Assembly (NCBI GenBank): GCA_028532985.1
Contig: JANCIK010000007.1
Location: 2,480,001 to 2,544,000, forward strand
Reading direction: 5' to 3'
DNA: 64,000 nucleotides
Origin: Stropharia rugosoannulata
Lineage: Eukaryota; Basidiomycota; Agaricomycetes; Agaricales; Strophariaceae
Notes under the pieces: generated by a model
Databases searched by the model: none
Told to the model about the DNA's origin: nothing
What the model saw: only the letters and a program-made list of their open reading frames with translations
Shown: one piece after another, positions 45,083-58,223 of the stretch
Position numbering within the stretch: position 1 is the first letter of the stretch
Layout: every line of letters begins with the position of its first letter
Position numbers and translations under genes: made by a program

Positions 45083-47067
45083 GGTCAAGCACATAGGCAG
45101 CAAACAGAAATTTACATTCACTCATGTAAATTTGTCTGTCCTTCCTACCTGAGTGACCTGATTTACTCCTGTAAAACTATATACAATAAGCCTTCAATAT
45201 GAAATCATAGACACTAACAATGACTTCCCCGCACTTACTATGACATTACGCCAGAGCTACTACTTATATAGCTCTAGTGATAAAATAATTAGTCCTGAAC
45301 TGCATTGGTGAGATATGGATGCTATGTTGCCTGGGGCCTGCCTGCCGTCGGGTGATATGGACACGGCGAGCGGGAGTGCCACAGGCCCACTAGAAGAAAC
45401 CGCACGAGCGCATGTGATGTGAACGTCAAGGGACCCTGATAAACTAATTATTTAAGTCTGAGAACAAGGGGACTGCACCATTTACGTGATTTTGCCATTC
45501 TAGGTATGAGGTCGTCTCTCCCGGGGAATACATTCACCACACCCGGGGCTCATTATATAACACGGTCTTGTGGGCTTAGAAGGGACTAGGGACGTGTTAT
45601 ATCATGCTTGTAAGTCACAAACATAGTCACTGATATATCACCTTCTCTAATCAGAGATGTACATTTTCGATTACAGCTCTAAAGCCTGCATTTTTGACGT
45701 GTTCTACTCGTCCGGGAAACCAAGAGCTTGATTCCGAAGAAGGTAGCGTTAATGAATCTAGGAGAATCACTGCCCAGCAGTCCCATTACGGAGTTCATAA
45801 CGAGTTCGAGCATGTCAAGCGTGTCATGTGTGAGCGGCATGGGAGTGACGGGGACCAGACGGTACCATGATACAGCTCTTTGAATTGATCATGACGCAGC
45901 GCAACATTGGCGAGGAGGCGAAGATGCTGACATGGCCCAATGGATGGCGTATTCTCTGTCAAGCGCAGTGTCAGATCTATGAGTAGAGGTGGACTACGCA
46001 CGGCGGGGCTAAAGGCCCGTTTCCATGAGGCAGGGAGGTACACTGTGAATAGCACGCAGACCCCACTCATCAAGATCGTTCAAGTCCTCATTGTCTTCTT
46101 TGAAAAGCTGAAGAGATAGTGGCCTCATGTGAGTAAACGAAAGCCAATGACGGAGGAGCTCAGCTTGTGTATCTGGATATTAGTTGCACATGCGCGTAGC
46201 GATAAGGCCTTGCTGATTTATTGAGGCGATAGTGGCAGCATGTGCATGCACTGTGAATGTAGAGTATGTGGCTGCATTGATCGTGCGTGTGCAAGCGCGT
46301 GGGTAACTGCGTGACGATCTGCCGCTGCTTGCGCTCGCGCGGTAGATTAACAACCCCCGAATTGCGTTTGCGCTTGATAAGTGCTCTTTGTTTGACGAAT
46401 CTGACAATGGCATCTTCGGTGCAAAGAACGAGCAACAAGAATGGATGGTTAGGCTGCCGTTCAATCTGCACAACCACCCGTTGCCAACGAGTGGACTTCA
46501 TGGGGGCTCGTCTTTACAGTCCCTGTCGTCATCGTCGAGGTCCATGTCTCGGACAGACATCCGCACTGCACGGTGCCTTCAGCGGTCAGCCAAAGCAGTA
46601 TACAGGTGCACGTCGGGGCACCTCTCTCTGCTCTCTCATCCTTCGACTTCGACTTCACGGCCTCGGGTTCTCATCACCTCAGTCAAGAAAGTATGACGCA
46701 GCATTTTGCCGTGCCACTATTGCCGATCAGAACCACATGGGTGCTTGCTCGATATCTTAATTGCCATCTCTGATGACGCCTGGTCATTCGCCTTCACCCC
46801 CATGCTGCCTCCTCATCTTATTCTGTCTCTTCTGCCATAAATGGGCCCAACGCTTCTGAAACCTGAATAGTTCATAGTGGGCCGTTCCGATGCTGTGCAT
46901 TGCGTCCGATTGTTTGTAACGGTCCAACATCTTACACTGGCCTAAGCTGAAAGGTTGTGAGACTTGTAAATGGGTATATGCTAAGGGCTACTAAATAGTG
47001 GAAACATGCTATGGCTACATTACTTCGTCCTGTGAGTGGCCATAGTAGTAAGGACAGGGTGAGTGAA
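45083..47067. other. 2-kb stretch without a confident gene
   Basis: Overlapping short frames on both strands at 46160-46773 mirror one another and show no motif, so none is called. Nothing else recognised. Confidence 0.4.
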
Positions 47068-49188
47068 TTAGAGGTCTTCATCTTCTACTGCAGTGTCCTC
47101 TTCTGATGCCTCCTCTGGACCATGTCTTTCCTCTTCTTCGCCTTCCTCAGATTCAGGTCCGTCATCTTCCAAATCTTCTTGCTCATCTTCAGACATGCTG
47201 CTGCCCTCACCTATAGTTTCCTCCTCCCCGGCCCACTCTTCGTCATCGTCGTCACTATCATTACCACGGTTAGTCATATCAGCCAGAGTCACTATATTGT
47301 ATTGCTGCAACACGGCCGGCGCATATCTCCTGTTAAATGTATCATCCCACAGACGTTCTTCCGAACACCAGGTAAAGGAACGCTCTATGTCGGGTAGCAT
47401 AGAAATTTTGGCCACGGCAGCATCAAGGCGAATTTTAGGCTGGAGATTGTTGTAAAAGGTCGGGTCAAAGTAGTCTATGGGGAGACCTTTTGGCAATTCT
47501 TCGAATTCGGAGTATATCTGAGGTTCCGCGCTTGGAAGTCGAAGCCGCTTGCGCCCCTGCCATGCTCTAGATGACTTCTGCTTTGCCGATTCCTCTCTCT
47601 TGGCATCTAACATACTGAAAAACATCTCAGCCTTTGCTGACCTCTCTCGACGGCGGCGGACGATGTAGACCTCGCGGACCAGATCGTATTCGTCATCTGA
47701 CGTGGCTTTGGGACTGATGAGTTTAGAGTACCATTCGGGATAGCCGTTCTCAGAGAGAAATTTACTTCTTGCCTCAGCAAGCTACATCCATAATCAGTTT
47801 GATAATCTTTCAAGAGTTAAAAAAGCTCACCCTTGTTCTTGCTACGTATTGAGGATTGTTGAGCAAGTCCTTCCCCACACTACCCGGACGTCGACCTTCC
47901 TGTAGATATCTCTTCTTCATGTAGAAAAAGACAAAGTGGTCGAAAAGTTTCATGAGCAGTTCAGACTGGGAGGCATAGGTGGTGTTGGGACTCAAGTATG
48001 AGTATGCATGTGAGATCAATGATTGCTTGAAAGTGTCAAGTGCAATGATTCTGCAAGCGCTATTGTAAAGCGAGTATGGTGATTGACGGAGGTCAGGGCA
48101 CCAGATAGGAAGGCTGAATTTGCTCAGGCAGCCTTGGATGTAGTTGAGCATGTGCTCTTCAACAGCAGCTGCCTGGATATAGATCCTACTTGTAGTTCCT
48201 GACACTGTACGGGCGGTCCCTACACGAACATGCTGTCTAGAGATAAGATCCCGTCCAGTAGACACAGCCAGCAGTTGGGATTGATTGGTAAAGTGATCTC
48301 GGAAGCCAGCAAGCATCGAAGCGGGGGGATCTCCCAGAACTGCTCTGGCGTCAAGAAGACCCCACAATATCCGAATATGCAGCGCCATAGCTTTCTAAAA
48401 AAACGCGCACGGTGAGTAATGCTACTAATGTATAAACATTGAAAGTAGAAAACATACGTTCAATCCACCCATGTCCGTAGGCATATCGCGTAAGCGAAAA
48501 CGATGGAGATTGCCCGCCGTTGTTTTACGTGCGTCGGTAAAATTGGAGGGGTTAGATTGGTTGCTTGGTTCGTCGCCTCCCTGTTGTACGCTGGTACCAG
48601 ACTCAAGCGGTGGCATACGCAACTGCGAGTCGCTGGCAGTTTGAGCAGCCGCGGCCTGTCTTGCCAACATACCACGGGTAGTGACTCCAGAAGTGTTGGA
48701 ATTAACGCTGCTCGTAGCAGACCAAGTCCTAGATGTGGCTCTAGCAGTCCTCCGCGGGCGAGAAGTGCCTCCTTGTCCATTGGCCAGCATGATCTGCGGC
48801 ACTTCTTGCGCAGGTCCGACCTGCATCTCTGCATCATGAACACTAGATAAATATCTGTTAGCAATGACATCAACGATGTATAAAATCCAGATACTTGCAA
48901 TGTGCGGGTCAACGACGAGTGAGCAAGTTGTGTCGTCAGTACGTCAAGTTGTCTCTGCATCGCTGCTTGCTGGGCAAGCAACGCTTGTTCATGATTATGC
49001 CAGCTTCTAGATTGAGCGTTTGTCGCATGCATGATGCGACTCTCTATTACTTGATCTATCATGGCCTGGACCTGGGGATCTGGGACAAGCGATGTATCGA
49101 TGATCAAGGGGTTCAAAGGTGCTTGTATAGAAGAGTCTATGGCATCCTGCAACTGGGGGATATCGACAGGCAATTGGTTGGAAGACAT
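47068..49188 (-). CDS. Uncharacterised protein with helical N-terminus and acidic C-terminus (650 residues)
   Basis: Four exons on the minus strand: 49188-48899, 48842-48458, 48394-47831 and 47781-47068, 1953 nt in phase. The first intron is best explained by a GC-AG pair (GCAAGT donor); the others are GT..AG. The N-terminal part has a Gln/Ala/His helical region (HEQALLAQQAAMQRQLDVL), then a Ser/Thr/Arg-rich linker. The middle is globular. Then comes a basic stretch (YIVRRRRERSAKAEMFFSML..) and a long Asp/Glu-rich tail (about 60 residues). The family seems familiar as a basidiomycete uncharacterised protein, but I cannot name it. The basic-then-acidic composition suggests nuclear interaction. 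Apparently intact. Confidence 0.65.
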
Positions 49189-49822
49189 GATCGCAAAAAA
49201 AGTAAGCTTTCAATGATTGGAAAATTGTTTGAACTGATGTCGTCTTTAAATTAGATAAAATATGGACAGACTTTATATCGCCGAGTCATACCAACATGAT
49301 AATGGACCGTCCATAACTGTTCAGCCCACTTAACAAATGCAGAACAATTGGACTAGACTTTCAACTAAATGTGATCATACCGAATGTCATAAATACCAAT
49401 AGAGGACAATTGTCATCAACTCCAATGTGTGATCTGTGGGTCGTTCAGGTTTCGCTTGTGCGTATAGAGACTTGAAAAATTCTTCTAAATGGAAGACAAA
49501 CGGACAAGTCGAACACCGCTGATATCAGTAATGACCAAGTAATGACGCTTCTTTTTTGCCATTCTTCCGAATTACGGTCAGAGGTAATATAAATGATATA
49601 TGTTCGTTTCCTGTACGGCTGAAGCTGACAGTTGCCTTCGTCTCCACTCAACAATTGAGAAGTGCGGTCAAGTGATAGATTCTACGAGGGCTCCATCGAC
49701 TAACCCATGAATCTTTCGGGCAATTTTTGAGGCACATTACTCTCTTAAAAGGTTGAGCAACCTGGCATCGAGACCTATCCCGACACGTCAATATTTGGTA
49801 CAACAACTCAAGACTACCTCGC

Positions 49823-50240
49823 ATGTACTCAATGGATAGCGAAGCAGTAGCCATTGATCTGGACCAGGAAACTGTTCTTGTATTCACGCATGCAGGACTA
49901 TCAAAGGAAGTCTTAGAGAAGAAGGTCAGTGATAAAATTATTCCATAAATAAATCATCTCCAGTGACAATGCAGATGCTAGACGCATCAATGTAGGCCCA
50001 TTGGTGAAGGGAACATAGCTGCTCTTTTAAAGCACAAAGATGGTCTCATTGAGTTGGGACAATATCACGTCAATAATCTACGCGCAGAGCGAGATACTGC
50101 TTTAGTAAAGTTTGAGAACTTAAGGAAGGTAAGTCAGGTTCCAGATCTGCATTGTATGTGCATTTTCATCAATGACTTAGCGTTGCCCACAGAAATATGT
50201 GTTTCTAAGAAAGAAGAAATTGGCCAGTGACAATTTGTAA
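49823..50240 (+). CDS. Small coiled-coil-like protein (98 residues)
   Basis: Three exons, 49823-49924, 49982-50128 and 50193-50240, 297 nt in phase with GT..AG introns of 57 and 64 bp. The product starts MYSMDSEAVAIDLDQETVLV, continues GEGNIAALLKHKDGLIELGQ and NNLRAERDTALVKFENLRKK, and ends KYVFLRKKKLASDNL. The charged, Leu-spaced second half suggests a short helix or coiled coil with a basic end. A second in-frame ATG at 49832 could be used. No family recognised. It is visible only after splicing. Confidence 0.5.
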
Positions 50241-51243
50241 ACTACTGGAACATGTACAATCATAGCTCTCATAGGTGGCTGACATTGCTGACTTGGTACT
50301 ACACGTAGTTCGGATAAGTACAGACGGAATTACTATGTACTTCTTTGCGTTTCTTACATAGGTTAGCCCATAATAAACCTATGAATATAAATGGATTTAT
50401 CCTTATCAACAGAACAACGGGTCCTCAACTCTATTGATATATGTACTCAGTTTAGTCTGCCGGTGAACATGCAACTCAGTTAGATATAGAATTGGATTAT
50501 GTAGAAGTTAGGAAGGATCAGTCTGTCGCACTCCGAAATTATCGCAGTCACTGCTTTAACTTTCAAGCCTCAGCGATATCTATGTACGTTATATATGTTG
50601 AACGCTCCACCTATGCTAAGATGCATTTAGTTAATTCCATGCAGCTTTGGAGCTGCTGTCTATTGAATCGTTCAGTAAAAGGCTGGTAAATTACCAGCCC
50701 ATTTGCTCGTGGTTTAAAAGTTTGAAACCTTTGGAAACGCCAAAAACACAAGCGCCTGGCAAGTCGTGTAGATAGATGCCTGTCAGTTGGCTCCATTTAC
50801 ACACGTACATCATTTACACACGTACATATTCCAAAATGTCTTATTTATCCTTAATTCAACCTTCATTCATTCATTGATAAAACCTAGAAAGTACGTGAGG
50901 TGCATGAGATACAATAACTTGTATATCATCGATTGGGCAGCTATAATACCAACACCTAATAATAGGTTTTCGGAGTTCGCGCTATTCGCTTCCTGTTGGT
51001 TCATGCCAAGCCTGCACGCCAGCCCTAAACCGAAAAGCAATGCTCAGGCCACGCATCATTAATCATTCGCAAACAAGTAATCATTTTTTTTAAAAATAAT
51101 AAAAAACAATTTTAGAAGGCGGCTGCTCTGACTATCCACTGGTTACGGGTTAAGTATGTACGAGTAATTAAAGGCTGCAGTAAGCATATGGTAGCATTTA
51201 GGAAGGATAGATATAAGAGATATAAGAGAATGTATAGCTAAAC
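50241..51243. other. AT-rich intergenic stretch
   Basis: About 1 kb downstream of both neighbouring genes. No supported frame. Confidence 0.4.
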
Positions 51244-52324
51244 CTAATGTATGGTAGTGAGAGTGGTAAGGACGAAGCGTTCAGGGTTGTTAGAACTAGT
51301 GTTGCGGTTATTGGAATTCGCGGCGCGGATGGCATGCCTATCATACATCCTACCTAATAAACCGGCTATAACAGGAGTGTTGGAGACGAGAATGGAGATG
51401 GAAGACTGGATGGTAAAGTTCAATTCAGTGTTATAGGTAGTTGAAAGGAGAGAATAAGACAGACTTACCGATACATGAGAGAAGCAGAAGTAGAGAATAG
51501 GCCTGGAAGCATTGGAGGAATACATAGCCCAGAATACTATGTTGATGGATAAGACTGCAATGCAGCTGGCAAAACCTAGAAGCACAATGACTTTGGTAGA
51601 TGTTCTGACATTCTGCAACCTGTGGACAGCCATGAAATTGCGATAATTGGCAGCGCCCACGGCGAGATCGATGCAAATACCACCTTCACACCTGTAAGAA
51701 ACTGCTCATATGAAGGTGGTGTTGTACTTACTAGCAAGAGTGGCAAAAACAAACCACGGGGGAAGCCAGCATAACTCATCTGTGTCAACGTCCTCCAGTT
51801 CGTCGCAGAGAACAGGTGCCAGAATGGCATATGATATTCCTAGGCCAATCAGCACTGACATCGTGACGAGGAGCTGGTTGATGTAGCCGGGCGTAATACG
51901 TGCACTAGTCATCGCAAAAGATGCCCTAGACAGCCGTCATGGACTCATTAGTATGTAAGAAGGCGGGCTATATCATACACAGCTCACCAGGCGATAATAA
52001 AATAAACGATAAAGGACGAAAGATAGAGTTGAGGGGTGAGGCCTATAGCGGCTGGAGAAGGCGTATGTTTTGTGCGTTGAAGAAAACAAGCGACCTACTT
52101 ACAGGAAACTATAAGGACAACCAGTAGAGAGCCGCCTCCCATACCAGCAATGGCCGCGAGGTAGTCATCTATCCAGAAGTAGAGCTTCACGCGTGTGTGT
52201 AAACGGAGGATTGCAGAGCAGATGGAAAGGAGGTGAAATAAGTAGAGCATGGAGAGGACAGCTAAAACTAATGAGCATGTACAGATCTCATTTTGAAGCA
52301 ACCCTCACCAATTGAGAAAGCCAT
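51244..52324 (-). CDS. Seven-transmembrane protein, fungal rhodopsin-like (paralogue of 29707-30823)
   Basis: Six exons on the minus strand: 52324-52309, 52261-52103, 52051-51988, 51925-51732, 51683-51469 and 51405-51244 (810 nt, 269 residues). Exon 1, 2, 3 and 5 lengths (16, 159, 64, 215) equal those of the other copy. It starts MAFSIAVLSMLYLFHLL and keeps R-x-H-T-R..WIDDYLAAIA, the MTSARI motif, TSTKVIVLLGFASCI and SNTPVIAGLLGR. The extracellular loop after TM4 is more acidic (CDELEDVDTDELCW). The promoter side also aligns (about 52370-52440 with 29590-29670). Likely a plasma-membrane sensor with unknown ligand. Intact by eye. Confidence 0.8.
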
Positions 52325-55300
52325 TACGTTTGAGGTCTGGGGGGGAATGGTGTATGCACTTGGTGATGGCGGTAAAGACGAAGGGGAGAGATGTGACAAC
52401 CATACTTAAGCATCCAAATCAAGAGGTTCGGCATCTGAATCTAGCAAATGAATGAGACAGCGTATTGAACTTCAGGTAGCTTCTGTAGGGAAAACCCACC
52501 TTTTACAAAACTCCAAGCTGTCCGACACATATAAGACGGCTCAATAGCCATGGCGTTTAATATACACTGTGTGAAGCAGGTCAGGCATAAATCAGCAGAT
52601 GAGGCATAAATGATGACACTCATCTACGTGGCTCCTGGGGTAACATCTCGTCGAGCCTGACAGAATCCTTTCTAAGAATCCACTGGTTGCAGGCAACCGT
52701 AGCAATTTCAAAACTTATGAATTTCCATTTTTACTAGCTTCTGTGAGGCGCCACGTTTCAAAATGAATGAAAATGTGACCCACGTCGACAAAGCATCATT
52801 TGTCTCCGAAGAAGTCATGGAGTCTCTTACAAGAGGTTCCTTTCGCGATATTAGCTTTAGCTATGTATGAGTCATGATAAGCTCTTCCGGGAGGAATACC
52901 AACCGTTGGAAGCGACGACTTCTTTGTACCAACAGGATACTGGATATCGTCGTACAAATCCAAGTGGAACAGGGGATATCAGAGTGAGACTTGACTGCTC
53001 CAATAGTAGACCGTTGCAGATAGTTAGTAGCTTTGAAGGAAGCGACGCGTGAGCTCTGCAAGCTAGACGAGGAAGACAAGATGATTGCACACTCAAACAA
53101 CTGCTCAAGCATAGGGAAGGCAAGGAAAAGGACCATGTTAATCACACTTCCAATTGCATTTAACATAGAGATTGTAGAAGCAGGAGTGAAAGACGGCGAC
53201 CGAGATGAAATTTTAAAAAATCATATCCCACAGATGGAAGGACGTATGCCGCTCGCAGCAAATATTTTGAGAAGAAACATATAAATCAAGGTTCAATTGA
53301 CCAGGTAGCAAGAACTTCAACCAGATCGTATAAGGACACCAGCGAAACAGGCAGGCTTTTGCGCTGGCGTCCAGACGTTCATCGACTATCTGCCCCTTCT
53401 ATTGGTCAATGGGTAACTGTTTTCATGAAGGCTGCAATCCATGCATTCAAGATGGAAGAGGTCCTCGTCAAGGTCGCGACTCGCGTCCCGTTCAAGGTGC
53501 CACTGTCAAGCCACTCCGTGTAACCGCAAAGAGAGGAAATATGAGTCGCCTGTGTGTGATGTCAACCAATCAAGTAGATAGAGGTGTGTCTCCAGGCAAG
53601 GAAGACTAGATTGCGGCTTTCGCAGGAAGTTGGCTGCAGGCAAGAGACGTTGATTGAATGTTGATTGAGGTTAACAACGATGGTGGCAGTTGCAGTGAAT
53701 TTGTTATCCATCATGTGATACCACAAGTGGCAAGCTTATCCGGAATTCTACTGGACCGTTTGTTGAGCCCCGTTAGCATTTGGTTTTCCGTTTTCCGCCT
53801 GCAGTCTTTCTCAATGCGGATGGTGGCTCATACATAGCATGGCAAAGCGTTCCGCTAGACGCATTTAATTGCTCTCTCTCAGTTCTACCACAACTTTTGA
53901 ACGAAGTACGCAAGCCAAGTTTCAACTAGGAAGAAATCATGCTGGAGGAAAATCGAATCAGCATTCGCAGTGTCGTATATCAAAGCACTGGGGCGTACTT
54001 GAAATTGTGTTTGTCTCAGAACAGAATATATGCGCCGCAGTAACCAACTGCCGTATATCCGCCGTTTCCTCCTTCGCCACAGCATCTGTACGTACATCAA
54101 GGTCCATCTTGTCCGACGTTACTGAACCACACAGCTCCTGCAACCTATGAAAGTAATGAGCGTAACCTCTGTAGAGCAGCTCAATCTAGAAGGACTGAAG
54201 TCGCCTGCTTCTGTATGTTGATTCTGCTTGACAAGTCATTGCGGAAACTTACTTACCTCTAGACGCTGGCACGACATCGTTAGACGAGTCTGTGGAATAT
54301 TGTGTTCCTACTCACCAGGATATGGACCCGGGAGGGGAAGGGGAAGGCCTTGCCAACACATGGGGTGAGGTTGATACACGAATGATGAGCGAAGTTGGTC
54401 GTTTGCCATTTGACGCCATCCCCCAGAGGGATCATATACGCAAGACCCACGTATAGCAAGCAACGATACGGGGTTAGCGGTACGCTATATTCATCGAGCT
54501 TTTCATCAAATTACGGCGGATATTGCAGACCTGGGACTGTCCTGTAAATGAACGGCTGATGAGGTGACTTATAGGTCCACTCTATCGACACCGAAATTCA
54601 TTCGAATATCACTGAAGTATAGTCAGTTTAAGGCTCGAGGTGCGTTTCTCATTTACCTGAAGGATATGTTGATTGGTCTCACAGTTCCATCGTGGCATGG
54701 TCCTGAACGAAGGACGATCCAAGGGAGGCCCCTACGTGAGTGTCCTTCTGGTGTTATCCACAGTAATTTAACAGCCTTAGCTGTGTTATTGTGAACATAT
54801 AGCGGCATATCTTGCACCGTTCTTGTGTGTTTTTCCATACGGTCGAGAAGCACGTAATAGTGGCAACCAGGACCACAACAACGCACGTTCAAGCGCAAGG
54901 GTTCTTGACCTAGGTTCCGCTGTCGATTATGTCAATCTGAACTTTTCGATGCGTCGTTTTTTGTCCTTAAGTCACTCTGACATTCATTACCAATTGCTAA
55001 CCTCTTTCGCTTTGTTGCATTGTAGAAAGCACATCTTGTCATCAAGACAAGACCTCTATTCCAGGACACCTTTAAAGGGATATGAGGGGGGATTTTTTAT
55101 CGGTGATGCCTGTTGTTCCTGACCAACATGGCGGCTGGAGATCCTCCTTGATAATGGTCGAAGAGATTGCAGATGTATGACCAACAGCGGGCGCTGTCTG
55201 GGCAATATACACTGGTTTAACATTGCTGAATCTCGGTTGCTCCGACAATCCTGAAAGTGTAAATCCCTGACTGTCCTGTTTTGAAGAGTGTCCAGGCCGC

Positions 55301-56100
55301 ATCTCCTGTTCCTCATGCTAAACCGGTAGTGCGATAAGCTGTCGGTGGCCCACACCATGCTTCCTACTTTCGTGAAATGGTGGATGTTGATACCACCAAC
55401 ACTCAAGCCCGACGGTCGTCACAGAATCAAGGTAACGTCGATGGCGAAGCTTGTATTTAGTACTCGCATGCCGATGGCGGGGAGGGTGAAGTGGCTGGCC
55501 CTGGCGCGAAGGCGGGGAGCAAGCACACTGGAGCTGGTCGACATCAACGCCGACGATGGAGCTGGCTTCTCGAGGTTGACTGAGTCATTACTACAGCTCG
55601 ATCAGCGCCGACTTGGAGCCATGAATAGGCTACGACGTTGCTTGTGTCCGAAAGAAGCCCATGTTACCGACGTTCTTGGTATTCGGATGTCGTTGGTCTG
55701 TCTAACGGGCAACTGGCTCTGGTAGTGAAGCAGTTAGCAGCCTTGACCAGCCTTTGTTGTTTGCTGGTCTACTTACCATTAGCATGTGCGTAAAATATGA
55801 CTTTTGTTGCTATGAGCGTCCAGCTAGTACTGAAGATCTTCAACGACAATAGGTCCCCAATTTCAGCTTGTCTCGACGACGCTTGTCGACCAGGTTATGA
55901 GGATCCTATGCATTCCGTCGGTCTATCCTGTAAGGAATGTTTCTGGGCTATGCGCACCTGGACGAAAATTCTCTTTACCCCATTGCCTCTTTCCATATCA
56001 TATTCTTCCTTGCATCGTCCTTCGGCTTATAATTCGTTCCAGAGGTCCAAACGAGCGTACTGAGGCAAAGCCAAGAGGGGAAAGTTGCCGTGGAGCGTAA
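52325..56100. other. Stretch without a confident gene, inside the right arm
   Basis: Protein-like pieces are present but cannot be joined. 54231-54453 (+) encodes THQDMDPGGEGEGLANTWG-type sequence up to a stop. 54705-54756 (+) lies between plausible splice sites. 55048-55270 (-) is a relic related to 26560-26770. The 126-codon frame at 55345-55725 shows no motif. I read this as decayed paralogous coding sequence rather than live genes. Confidence 0.35.
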
Positions 56101-57000
56101 AGTCTGGAAGTGACCATGACTATACTGGAAAAGGCTGCTAATCTTGCTCTCAAGACTGTCAGAAACACCTGCTCCTTGCCTCATTTAGATGACACATATT
56201 TGGCACTACTGCTTGTATTCTTCTTGCATTTCTTACTGCTAAACTAAAGTGTTTGTTTAGCAGTCTTCCGACGCAACTACAACCAGTGTTTCATATTTTT
56301 TCAATCTGCATCTAGCCATTCACCTATACCATTTGGGCGTGGACGAAGGAGGGGTCCCAACAGTATCGAAATTCACCCGGTATGATTACATTTACTTTAC
56401 TTTATTTTACTTTTGCTATCACCACTCATTATTGGCCGTCCAGTGGTTCTTTATTTCCCTCAGATCTGAGAGGTAGTAAATATGGATGTAAGCTCGCCGA
56501 CGTGACTGATTCCTTGAGGACTATTGATACAAACAGACCGTACGTTCCATCTGTTGTCCCCTACTAGGTCACGACCATACTTCACCACGGCATCCGCCGC
56601 TAACCCCTCACCGGCAAAAGGCTGGGTACGTGTCATTATGAAGAGGAACAGAACTTCCCGGACGATCCGATCACCATGAATTTTCTCTCATATTATACGC
56701 TGACTCTTTTCGTTCATTCAAGCATCCTGAAGATAGCCTACATGCCAACACAGGACAGGCCCCAATACTCTCAATGCTTGTTCGACGACCCTCAACTGCC
56801 AACTGACTGTAAAACCCTCTGAGTCTATCCCCACCCGTTACCGTTGACTAGGTCAGTCGAATAAAGTGTCAAGGATGATCGCTTCTAGTGCAGGAACCAT
56901 GTGAAGCACGATAATGACTAACTGGTGAGTACCCATCTTTTTAATTACTCGAATTTTGCGAATTTTGCTCTGCCAGTAATATCACAACAGTCTCGGGAGC
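56101..57000 (+). pseudogene. Degenerate paralogue of the 24764-25600 gene fragment
   Basis: The segment 56125-56215 encodes AANLALKTVRNTCSLPHLDD and aligns with 25500-25600 (-), where one base is missing. About 56265-56378 (VFRRNYNQ.. up to a GTATGA donor) aligns with exon 25444-25338. 56440-56560 (LFPSDLRGSKYGCKLADV) matches the middle segment. Frames do not join across the pieces, so this is listed as a relic. No family known. Confidence 0.4.
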
Positions 57001-58223
57001 GAGCTCCCGCCTGGTGGAGTCCTCTCCATTGCACGTACATGATTTGAAAGTGATGTATGTTCCACAGCAGGTCAACCTAACATCACTCCCGTGGTACAAG
57101 AGCCAGCACGCCCGAGTAGCATAATTTCGCTTAGACTGGCAGATTGGAACAACGATGCTACGGTGTTCGAAGGACCGACACAGTAACAGGAAATTGGCAT
57201 GGGCCCCGAGTTCGACTGGGGTATGGGGCTTAAACCTGATTGGACCGTGGGGATGCGTACAAGTTCCCTTGTGGAGCAGAGCACGCAGTGAGCTGATGCA
57301 CGAAGGCGGCAGAGGGGAGGACGAGCCAGGGACAGAGTGGTTGCCGTCAATGGACGCGTCCCGGTTCTTCCAACCCAACCTAACAGCAAGCATTCATGGG
57401 CATATCTCTACTGGGAAGCTGATGCACGCTTCAGCCAGCTTCCACCAGTGGCTGCGTACTCACACCGGGACCTTCTCTTAGACGAATATGGGGGCTATAT
57501 TGTGAGTGTAAGCACACCTGCGCATACACTGACGAAATATTGAGTTTGCAGAGGAGCTGTGTTCCTCACACTGTTGCCCTTGCCCATTCAAGGCGACTGT
57601 CCTGTGTACACTATTCCCTTACGAAGCGGGAAAGAATGCTTTGTAGCCCATTTTTTCACCATCCATCCAAGGTCGGCAGACAATCTCTGTTTTTCTCATA
57701 CATACAGCCAACCTGGGTCCTGGCAAGGTACGCTGACTCTCTAGATTTGTGCTTATATCTCAACGGCTTCAGTGATATATATTGTTTAAAGGTTGAGACT
57801 TATCTTGGGCCGACCAACAGCTCAAAGCAGCTCAGCTGGCAGCAACACGGTAAGCCTTGGGTTAAGCCCTCAGATAATTACTGTCTGCTTAATTATGTCT
57901 TTGTCTTGGAAATCTCTCGTCGTTACCTTCTGTGTTTCGTTATTTTTCTCTGTTGAACTATGACTTTCAAAAAACGGATGGCGGTGCTTAATAATTGCCT
58001 GGGAGAATGTCGAGCCCATGATTCTAGACAGCTTCGCACCAGGGTATGGTAGTTTTCCTCATGAGGGTTTTGATGTACCCATACCACTGACATTATTGAT
58101 GTTACCCGAATTTTGCAACCCACACTCTGTTATATACTCACAGACAGTTCCTTTACGCACTCGCACACAATGGTCTATTGAGGTTAGTTATATTATGGCC
58201 TTAGTCTCTAGTAGGCATAGAAC
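57001..58223. other. Gene-poor part of the right arm
   Basis: A protein-like frame 57559-57744 (GDCPVYTIPLRSGKECFVAH..) and another at 58018-58248 have no recognised family and no convincing start or splice partners. Short similarity to 24118-24150 is seen at about 57910-57945 (reverse). Confidence 0.3.

Noticed and set aside
46160..46773. Several overlapping frames of 60-157 codons on both strands
   Set aside because: No motif, no splice partner, and the strands mirror each other.
53033..53284. 83-codon plus-strand frame
   Set aside because: Low-complexity charged sequence opposite another frame, with no motif or splice support.
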